From contig CAMYMX010000094.1 in NCBI GenBank assembly GCA_947259605.1, forward strand, positions 1-9,588: a DNA stretch of 9,588 nt, read 5' to 3'. The translations under genes were made by a program, and so were the position numbers. Under the pieces are notes generated by a model. It did no database searches. It saw only the letters and a list, made by a program, of their open reading frames with translations, and had not been told where the DNA came from. Below, piece by piece: positions 4,629 through 9,588 of the stretch. Numbering within the stretch: the stretch's first letter is position 1; the number at the start of each line of letters is the position of its first letter. This stretch comes from an uncultured Polyangiaceae bacterium. Lineage in GTDB: Bacteria > Myxococcota_A > Polyangia > Polyangiales > Houyiibacteriaceae.

Positions 4629-5725
4629 TCGTCTGTTCCCGATGTAGCAAGGACAACCAGGATCACTACAAGTTTTGTTTGGGGTGCGGGGCGGAGCTTC
4701 CTCGTGTCTCGGGCAAGCCCTCGTCATCGACGGATACGCCGCCGGGCGGCTCCTCCGGATCGGGCCGCTCGACGAATGCGCCGCAGGCTCGGGCCGCTCA
4801 GGCCGAAGCGCTGGCGTCGGCGCCCCAGATGGCATTGGAACCGCCCCCCATGCAGGCCAGCCACCCCGAGCCGGTCCAAGAGGCACAGTCGGACTCATTG
4901 CCCGAGGAGCTCGCGCCGTTGGGGGATCACACGTCGCCTTGTCCCCATTGTGGTGCGGGCGTTCCCGAGAACTTCCGGTTTTGCCACGTTTGCGGGCACG
5001 ACTTGCTCGGCGAGGCGGGTGGTGAGGCGCCGGACGACGCGCCGGCGGAGCGCACCTCGGCGCCAGCCGTCGCCGAGGCTCCCAAGCCGGCGAGTACGCG
5101 TGCTCGGCTGATCTTGATTCAGCCAGACGGCTCGGAAGGCGAGATGTTTCCTCTGTCTGCAGGTCCGACCCTCATCGGGCGGAGCAGCGGTGGGATCTTC
5201 GCCAACGATGCATACCTCTCTCCGGAGCACGCAGAGTTTCGGTTCGACGACGATCAGCTCGTCGTCAAAGACTTGGAAAGCCTCAACGGTATCTACATCC
5301 GCATCGAGCCCGACGTCCCGATTGAGCTCTTTGACGGGAGCATCTTTCGCGTCGGGCAGGAGATTCTGAGATTCGATGCGCCGACCGCGCCCGAGCCGTC
5401 CGCCGACGGCACGCAGCATATGGGCAGTCCCCACCGGGGCTACCTGGGCCGAATCTCACTGCTCGTCGGCCGGTCGACGACGGGCAACAGCTATCCGATC
5501 CCACCCCAAGGCATTCATCTCGGCCGCGAGCGCGGGGATGTAGTGTTTCTCGAGGACGGTTATGTCTCGGGGCTGCACTGTCGGGTGCATTCCGAGGTTG
5601 GGCACGTGTTTCTCACGGACATAGGCAGCTCAAACGGCACATTCGTTCGAGTCTCGAACGAGTCGTACGTCCCCCAGGGCACCTTCGTCTTGATGGGGCA
5701 GCAGCTGTTCCGCACCGAGTACTAG
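4625..5725 (+). CDS. Double zinc-ribbon protein with two FHA domains (second of pair)
   Basis: A 366-residue paralogue of the preceding protein. Zinc ribbon 1 uses Cys4, Cys7, Cys18 and Cys21. Residues about 28-100 form a Pro/Ala/Ser/Gly-rich, probably disordered linker. Zinc ribbon 2 uses Cys106, Cys109, Cys120 and Cys123. After a second Ala/Pro-rich linker, FHA domain 1 (about 160-252) has Arg186, Ser199, His202 and Asn221-Gly222. FHA domain 2 (about 274-366) has Arg301, Ser315, His318 and Asn337-Gly338 (SSNGTF). All four FHA domains of the pair keep the phosphothreonine-contact residues. The GTG start at 4625 lies inside the upstream stop (GTGA, 4625-4628), with GGAGG (4613-4617) 7 nt before it. 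The TAG stop lies in a CTAG shared with the convergent hydrolase gene. A scaffold or adaptor role in phospho-signalling is inferred; no enzymatic domain is present. Confidence 0.88.
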   Translation: MIVCSRCSKDNQDHYKFCLGCGAELPRVSGKPSSSTDTPPGGSSGSGRSTNAPQARAAQAEALASAPQMALEPPPMQASHPEPVQEAQSDSLPEELAPLGDHTSPCPHCGAGVPENFRFCHVCGHDLLGEAGGEAPDDAPAERTSAPAVAEAPKPASTRARLILIQPDGSEGEMFPLSAGPTLIGRSSGGIFANDAYLSPEHAEFRFDDDQLVVKDLESLNGIYIRIEPDVPIELFDGSIFRVGQEILRFDAPTAPEPSADGTQHMGSPHRGYLGRISLLVGRSTTGNSYPIPPQGIHLGRERGDVVFLEDGYVSGLHCRVHSEVGHVFLTDIGSSNGTFVRVSNESYVPQGTFVLMGQQLFRTEY

Positions 5726-6609
5726 AGCCGACCGCGGCTGAGCCCCAGCCGCGAAGACAAGAAGTCCTCGATGTGCTCGGCAAGCAGATCAGGCTGCTCG
5801 ACCGGCGCTGCGTGGCTGGCCCCCTCGATCACTTCGAGCACCGCGTTCGGAATCGCGCCGGCCATTTCCTCGGCGAGCGACATCGGTGTGAACGTGTCGT
5901 GCTCCGCGGCCACGACCAGGGTCGGAACATCGACATCGGCCAGGAAGCCACGCGCGTCGTGCCGGCCAGCCTGCTGTAGCATGGGCAGGAACACTTCAGG
6001 GTTCATCAGAGCGGCGTGCTCCCAATAGCGCTGGAAGTCTTCTTCTTGGATGCGCTCGCCGTCGAGCTCACGACCCGCGCATGCTACGCGAAACGCCATC
6101 GCTGCAGGAACACGCCCCCAAACCGCACGAGCGACCCCGGGAAACATTCGCATCCCTCGTACGAGCCCCGGCAACAGCTGGTCCAAGAGGTCGGTGCCGT
6201 GAAACGTCGTGGTGATGCGGCCGAAGGTCCCGCACATCAGAACTAGGGCGGCGACGCCGTCGGGATTTTGTCGGTAGTACTCGAGAGCGACCTGAACACC
6301 CATTGAATGCGCGATGATGACGGGGCGGCCGACGTCCAGCTGATCGCAGATTTGCTTCAAATCCGCGGCGAGATCCTCAATTGACACGCGCTCGGGGTCC
6401 CGCGGAGGTCCGCTGCGTCCATGGCCGCGAAAATGCCAATGGATCACGCGGTGGTGCTGGGCGAGCCCCGGCGCGAGATATCGCCACGCAAACCCATCGC
6501 AGCCGATTCCATCCGTCAGGATGACGGGAGGATCGCCCGCACCGAGCAGCTCGTAGAAAAGGCGAGTGCCATCCGCTGCTTCGACAAAGCCTTCGCGGTC
6601 GTACTCCAC
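5722..6609 (-). CDS. Alpha/beta-fold hydrolase
   Basis: A 295-residue protein of usual length for single-domain alpha/beta hydrolases. It begins EAADGTRLFYELLG, followed by an oxyanion-loop region (LTDGIGCDG), HFRGHGRSG, the nucleophile elbow AHSMGV with Ser102, the acid Asp238 in AAEHDTFTP, and His266 in GASHAAP, completing a Ser-Asp-His triad. About 130-215 is the lid region. There is no signal peptide, so it is probably cytoplasmic. The substrate cannot be told from sequence; esterase, lactonase and haloperoxidase-like members share these motifs. The GTG start at 6609 lies 11 nt after the stop of the small RHH-like gene, with only a weak ribosome binding site, suggesting an operon. Its TAG stop shares the CTAG at 5722-5725 with the convergent FHA gene. 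Confidence 0.88.
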   Translation of the reverse strand: MEYDREGFVEAADGTRLFYELLGAGDPPVILTDGIGCDGFAWRYLAPGLAQHHRVIHWHFRGHGRSGPPRDPERVSIEDLAADLKQICDQLDVGRPVIIAHSMGVQVALEYYRQNPDGVAALVLMCGTFGRITTTFHGTDLLDQLLPGLVRGMRMFPGVARAVWGRVPAAMAFRVACAGRELDGERIQEEDFQRYWEHAALMNPEVFLPMLQQAGRHDARGFLADVDVPTLVVAAEHDTFTPMSLAEEMAGAIPNAVLEVIEGASHAAPVEQPDLLAEHIEDFLSSRLGLSRGRL

Positions 6610-6620
6610 GCTCTTGGAGC

Positions 6621-6821
6621 TTACTTCTTGGCGCTGTCGTCCGGGCTGTCCGGGATGTCGTTTACGGAGGGCAACTTGCGGATCTCGGGAAGGGCGATCT
6701 TCACGCAGCGTTGGACGATCCAGGAGAGCGAGCGATCCAACCTTGCCGATTCATGCTTGATGTCGTGTAGCATCGACTCTGGGAAGTAGAGGCTCTGCTT
6801 GCGCTTATCGGTCGTAGACAT
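6621..6821 (-). CDS. Small ribbon-helix-helix-like protein (myxobacterial TIGR04563-like family)
   Basis: A 66-residue protein starting MSTTDKRKQSLYFPESMLHDIKHESARLDRSLSWIVQRC. A short basic strand, KQSLYFP, followed by two helices with SLSWIVQRC in the second, is the layout of ribbon-helix-helix DNA-binding proteins. I recall this exact type as the small Myxococcota family TIGR04563, a name to be verified. The ATG at 6821 is chosen because GGAGGA (6831-6836) precedes it by 9 nt; the longer frame to 6863 has no such site and adds a poorly fitting N-terminus. It is first in a likely operon with the hydrolase, 11 nt upstream. DNA-binding and possible autoregulation are inferred from fold alone. 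Confidence 0.8.
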   Translation of the reverse strand: MSTTDKRKQSLYFPESMLHDIKHESARLDRSLSWIVQRCVKIALPEIRKLPSVNDIPDSPDDSAKK

Positions 6822-6886
6822 CGTGAGGAATCCTCCATGCGGACACCGTACGATCTGGCGCACGAGCCCCGCTCAAGTATCTGGTG

Positions 6887-6915
6887 GTCCTACCCAGGGA
6901 TAGAAGCAGTGTCAA
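6887..6915 (-). promoter_or_regulatory. Candidate promoter of the RHH-hydrolase operon
   Basis: On the minus strand a perfect TTGACA (6915-6910) is followed after 17 nt by TAGGAC (6892-6887), which matches TATAAT at positions 1, 2 and 5. The start would be near 6880, with a leader of about 58 nt to the ATG at 6821. It sits in the 113-nt divergent gap shared with the protease gene, so an RHH operator could control both directions. Consensus match only. Confidence 0.4.
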
Positions 6916-6934
6916 TGATAAAGGTCTGTAGCCC

Positions 6935-8245
6935 ATGTTCCGTCTGAAAACCGGCCGCAAAACACTCCGCCTGCTCTTCGTCGCCATGTTGGCTTTGGCG
7001 CTCCTTGCGGTGATGGCATCGGAGGCGCCGGCGCGGCGCAGTCCGTTCGAGCCGCTGTCGATTTTTGCGCGCGCCCTTGCGTACATCGAAGTGAGCTATG
7101 TAGAGCCAACCGATCAGAAGACCCTGGTATACGGGGCGATCCAGGGGCTGGCCGATTCTCTGGATCCGCATAGCGTTTTTTTAGACCCCGAGGAGTACCA
7201 AATCCTCAGGAGCGACGCAGAAGGGCGATTCGCAGGCGTTGGGGTGGAGGTTTCGACGCGTGACGGCTGGCTTACGATTCTCTCGGTGTTCGACGGTGGG
7301 CCCGCGGCGAAAGTGGGGCTCCGGCCCGGCGACCGATTCCTGACCATCGACGGCGAGGATGCTCGCGACGTTCGACTGTATGACGCCGTTCGCCGGATCC
7401 GAGGGGAGCCCGGGACCTCCGTGACGGTGAGCATTCGGCGAAAAGGGCAAGAAGAAGCGGTAGAACGCACCCTCACGCGTGCGTTCATCGAAGTCGATCC
7501 CATCGACATGCAGGTGCTGGACGACGGAGCGGTTTACGTACGCATCAAGGCATTTCAGGACGGGACGAAACGCCAGCTCAGCGACGCGCTCGACGAGGCC
7601 GTGGTGCAGCTTCGCAAACGAGACGGCGTTCAAGGGCTCTTGCTCGACCTCAGGGACAACGGCGGCGGCTTGCTTCACGAAGCGGTCGGGGTGAGTGATG
7701 AGTTCCTCGCCTCGGGAGTCATCGTGAGCACGCGTGGACGAGGCGGTCAGACGATTAGTCAATACTCCGCGCGTCGCGCGGGCACCCGGCCGAAATGGCC
7801 CATGGTGGTCCTGATCAACGAGAACACGGCGAGCGCTTCGGAGATCGTCGCCGGCGCCTTGCGCGACCACAAGCGTGCCGTCCTCGTCGGGGTACGATCG
7901 TTCGGCAAGGGCAGCGTGCAGAATGTCTTCGAGCTGCCGGGCGGAAGTGCGCTCAAGTTGACGACGTACCGATACTACGCCCCGTCGGGTGCCTCGATTC
8001 AGGCCGAGGGCGTTTCACCTGACCTGGTCGCCGAACAACCGCGCGGCGCAGACGACTCCGAGCCGCTGCGCGAGGAGGAGCTCGAGGGACATCTTCGGGC
8101 CCAGCCGAAGGGGGTTCGGGGAGTGCCGAAGCGGGTCAGTGTTCCCGAGGCCCCTCAGGCGAATGGGCGAGTGCCGAGCATCTTCGCGGAGGATTCTCAG
8201 GGGCAGCGGGCGTATGCGGTGCTGAAGGCGAGAATCGGGAGGTAG
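6935..8245 (+). CDS. S41 family C-terminal processing protease (CtpA/CtpB-like)
   Basis: A 436-residue secreted or membrane-anchored protease. Residues 1-33 form a signal sequence or anchor: basic RLKTGRKTLR, hydrophobic stretch about 11-27, then ASEAPA. Next comes the N-terminal helical region with GLADSLDPHSVFLDPEEY (71-88). A PDZ domain spans about 98-182 (FAGVGVEV, GLRPGDRFLTIDG). The S41 domain spans about 188-370, with LLLDLRDNGGG (235-245), the catalytic serine Ser300 in NTASASEIVAG, and Lys325 in SFGKGSVQ, the 25-residue Ser-Lys spacing of CtpB and Prc. A Pro- and charge-rich tail follows. Family role: the PDZ domain recognises C-termini of periplasmic substrates, which the Ser-Lys dyad cleaves. 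The ATG at 6935 follows AAGG (6921-6924) by 10 nt. It is transcribed divergently from the RHH gene. Confidence 0.94.
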   Translation: MFRLKTGRKTLRLLFVAMLALALLAVMASEAPARRSPFEPLSIFARALAYIEVSYVEPTDQKTLVYGAIQGLADSLDPHSVFLDPEEYQILRSDAEGRFAGVGVEVSTRDGWLTILSVFDGGPAAKVGLRPGDRFLTIDGEDARDVRLYDAVRRIRGEPGTSVTVSIRRKGQEEAVERTLTRAFIEVDPIDMQVLDDGAVYVRIKAFQDGTKRQLSDALDEAVVQLRKRDGVQGLLLDLRDNGGGLLHEAVGVSDEFLASGVIVSTRGRGGQTISQYSARRAGTRPKWPMVVLINENTASASEIVAGALRDHKRAVLVGVRSFGKGSVQNVFELPGGSALKLTTYRYYAPSGASIQAEGVSPDLVAEQPRGADDSEPLREEELEGHLRAQPKGVRGVPKRVSVPEAPQANGRVPSIFAEDSQGQRAYAVLKARIGR

Positions 8246-8300
8246 GGACGGGGCCAGAGCCAGTGAAAGTGGCCAGCGCGCACCGAAGCCATATGTCGCC

Positions 8301-8395
8301 CTCCTGAAGACAGCAGGCGGCAGCGCGAGCCGGAACGGCGAAGCCCGGCGCAAAGCGCCGGCAAGGCAGAGCGAAGCGAATGCCGCGCAGGGAGG
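8301..8395. repeat. Nested inverted repeat downstream of the protease gene
   Basis: The core is CCGGCGC-AAA-GCGCCGG (8345-8361), a perfect 7-bp stem with a 3-nt loop. Around it, GCGGCA (8317-8322) pairs with TGCCGC (8381-8386), and CTCC (8301-8304) can pair with GGAG (8391-8394). A small GCCG-GAA-CGGC hairpin (8329-8339) lies in the left arm. The core alone could stop or stabilise the protease mRNA, but no T-run follows. Confidence 0.4.
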
Positions 8396-8400
8396 ATTAC

Positions 8401-8466
8401 GGGTGGGGGTGGGCGGGCGGTGTAATCAAACCTGACCAGGTGCCAAGTTCAGCAACCACCCCCACC
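8401..8466 (+). other. G-quadruplex motif with competing C-rich arm
   Basis: Plus-strand GGG-T-GGGGG-T-GGG-C-GGG (8401-8417) has four G-runs with single-nucleotide loops, a strong G4 pattern. GGTGGGGGTGG within it (8402-8412) is exactly complementary to CCACCCCCACC (8456-8466), an 11-bp stem around a 43-nt loop. The same sequence can therefore form either a quadruplex or a long hairpin. It lies in the 3' flank of the protease gene. Confidence 0.6.
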
Positions 8467-8571
8467 ACACCCGCGGCAGCGCCTGCGCTCGTTGGGTTTT
8501 CGCGGTATGGTTCGCAAGTCACCGAAATGCTGAATGTTTCAAGGCGGGAGCGTGTCCCCGCAACGTCAGCG

Positions 8572-9075
8572 TCAGCGATTGGGCTTTCGGCGCAGCAGTC
8601 GAAAAGTGACGTCGGGAGTTTCGCCGGGGCGGCGCTCCACCTCTTCAAACGCCGATAAGTCCTCAGGGAAGTACGTATCGCCTTCGACTTCCCGATCGAT
8701 CGTCGTCAAGTGGAGCTCGGTCGCCATCGGTAGGGCTTCTTCGTAGAGGCTCGCGCCGCCGATGATGAAAGGGCAGGGGTCGGTGGTTCGGGCTAGAGCG
8801 ATGGCTTCATCGAGGCTGTTGGCCCGATCGCAGCCTGGGAGCTCGAGGTCCGACTGCCGCGTGACGACGATATTCCGGCGCTTCGGCAGCGGGCGGCCGA
8901 TCGAATCATAGGTCTTGCGGCCCATGATGATCGCGTGGCCGCTGGTCGTCTTCTTGAAGTGCTTGAGGTCTTCGGAAAGGTGCCAGGGTAGGGCGCCTTG
9001 GTGGCCGATCACGCCGTTCCGGGCGACCGCGACGATCAGCGCAAGGGGCGCTTGGGCTGCGAGGGCATCGGTCAC
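8572..9075 (-). CDS. folA: Dihydrofolate reductase
   Basis: A 167-residue protein, normal for bacterial DHFR. It reduces dihydrofolate to tetrahydrofolate with NADPH, regenerating the cofactor oxidised by thymidylate synthase. Visible motifs: LIVAVARNGVIG (13-24), LPWHLSEDLKHFK (29-41) with Asp36 at the position of E. coli catalytic Asp27, IIMGRKTYDSIGRPLPKRRNIVVTR (49-73) for NADPH binding, and FIIGGASLYEEALP (103-116). The GTG start at 9075 overlaps the thyA stop by 4 bp (GTGA, 9072-9075); no internal Met precedes the first core strand, which supports this start. It is translationally coupled to thyA, so the two enzymes of the thymidylate cycle would be made together. Confidence 0.96.
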   Translation of the reverse strand: MTDALAAQAPLALIVAVARNGVIGHQGALPWHLSEDLKHFKKTTSGHAIIMGRKTYDSIGRPLPKRRNIVVTRQSDLELPGCDRANSLDEAIALARTTDPCPFIIGGASLYEEALPMATELHLTTIDREVEGDTYFPEDLSAFEEVERRPGETPDVTFRLLRRKPNR

Positions 9076-9588
9076 ACTGCCACCGGGGCCTTGATGCGGG
9101 GGTGGGGCAGGTAGTCTGTTAGTCGGAAGTGCTCATATTCGAAGTCGAACAAGCTGCGCACGGAGGCGTCGATCTTCATCGTTGGCAGTGGGCGGGGTTG
9201 GCGGGATAGTTGCAGCCGCGCTTGCTCGACGTGATTGCTGTACAGATGCACGTCGCCGAACGTGTGGACGAAATCACCCGGCTCCAAGTCGGAAACCGAG
9301 GCAATCATCATCGTGAGCAGGGCGTAGCTGGCAATGTTGAAGGGGACCCCCAAAAAGACGTCGGCGCTCCGCTGGTACAGCTGACAGCTCAACCGGCCCT
9401 CGCTCACGTAAAACTGAAACAGCGTGTGACAAGGCGGTAGAGCGACGCGCTCCGCTTCTTGCGGGTTCCAGCCGGAGACGATGAGTCGGCGGCTGTCCGG
9501 GTTGTCGCGGATCTGGTCGAGCACGTAGCTGAGTTGGTCGAAGCCGTCGCGCTCGTAGCTGCCGTCCTCTCGCTCAGTCGCGCCGAAG
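9072..9588 (-). CDS. thyA: Thymidylate synthase, C-terminal part (cut by window edge)
   Basis: The gene runs off the right edge. The visible 171 residues begin at FGATEREDG and correspond to roughly the last 170 of about 264 residues of E. coli ThyA, so the start and about 90 N-terminal residues lie outside. It converts dUMP and methylene-THF to dTMP and DHF. Visible motifs: DNPDSRRLIVSGWNP with the paired phosphate-binding arginines, catalytic Cys in ALPPCHTLFQF, LSCQLYQRSADVFLGVPFNIASYALL, GDFVHTFGDVHLYSNH for dUMP, and the C-terminal IKAPVAV. The frame reads through the GTG at 9524, an internal codon. It is followed by folA in a GTGA overlap. Confidence 0.96.
   Translation of the reverse strand, partial: FGATEREDGSYERDGFDQLSYVLDQIRDNPDSRRLIVSGWNPQEAERVALPPCHTLFQFYVSEGRLSCQLYQRSADVFLGVPFNIASYALLTMMIASVSDLEPGDFVHTFGDVHLYSNHVEQARLQLSRQPRPLPTMKIDASVRSLFDFEYEHFRLTDYLPHPRIKAPVAV

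Larger units (their letters stand above)
8246..8571. other. 326-nt gene-free gap between convergent ctp and folA
   Basis: No credible gene. It holds a nested inverted repeat (8301-8395), a G-quadruplex motif (8401-8417) with a distant complementary C-rich arm (8456-8466), a near-palindrome ACCTG-AC-CAGGT (8430-8441), and near folA a hairpin GCGGG/CCCGC (8544-8548/8557-8561) that starts 10 nt beyond the folA stop but is not followed by a T-run on the minus strand. No textbook terminator is seen for either gene. Confidence 0.65.

Noticed and set aside
3972..4898. 308-codon minus-strand frame across the FHA genes
   Set aside because: Antisense to two genes with clear zinc-ribbon and FHA motifs; no family resemblance of its own.
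7181..7870. 229-codon minus-strand frame within the protease gene
   Set aside because: Antisense shadow of a well-conserved S41 protease.
8380..8658. 92-codon plus-strand frame over the G-rich region
   Set aside because: It runs through the G4 region into the antisense of folA, has no ribosome binding evidence and no recognisable sequence.

Overview
The window looks like chromosomal DNA from a GC-rich deltaproteobacterial lineage, most likely Myxococcota. The reasons are a CdnL-type CarD-family RNA polymerase factor close to the myxobacterial form, a short basic family (MSTTDKRKQSLYFPE...) that I associate with myxobacteria, two zinc-ribbon/FHA proteins, and consistently GC-rich third codon positions. 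This is inference from protein character; no rRNA is present. No tRNA, insertion sequence, integrase or CRISPR array was seen.

Layout, left to right. (1) Minus-strand cdnL (168-677), then a 463-nt gene-free and partly AT-rich region, then a plus-strand gene for an extremely basic histone-H1-like protein (1141-1524). That gene is mostly a 30-bp tandem repeat encoding ATKKR pentads. Two hairpins follow it (1556-1598 and 1658-1695). (2) A minus-strand two-gene operon: a divergent DUF72-like protein (3019-3684) and a shortened NFACT-family protein (1694-3022), overlapping by 4 bp (GTGA). (3) Divergent from it, a plus-strand operon of two related proteins (3840-4628 and 4625-5725), each with N-terminal CxxC...CxxC zinc ribbons and two FHA domains, again coupled by a GTGA overlap. 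(4) A minus-strand operon of a small RHH-like protein (6621-6821) and an alpha/beta hydrolase (5722-6609). The hydrolase and the second FHA gene converge on one shared CTAG, which is TAG on both strands. (5) A plus-strand S41 C-terminal processing protease with a signal sequence and PDZ domain (6935-8245). (6) A 326-nt gene-free gap with a short-loop G-quadruplex motif, a C-rich arm that can pair with it, and nested inverted repeats. (7) A minus-strand thyA-folA operon (thyA cut by the right window edge), overlapping by GTGA, for dTMP synthesis and folate recycling.

Functionally the window mixes housekeeping genes (thyA, folA, ctp, cdnL) with less characterised modules. The parts most worth a second look are the DUF72-NFACT operon, in which both proteins seem to have lost residues expected of their families; the double ZnR-FHA-FHA pair with no kinase or phosphatase nearby; the repeat-built H1-like gene divergent from cdnL; and the G-quadruplex region between ctp and folA. 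I do not see a clearly defined new defence or mobile system.
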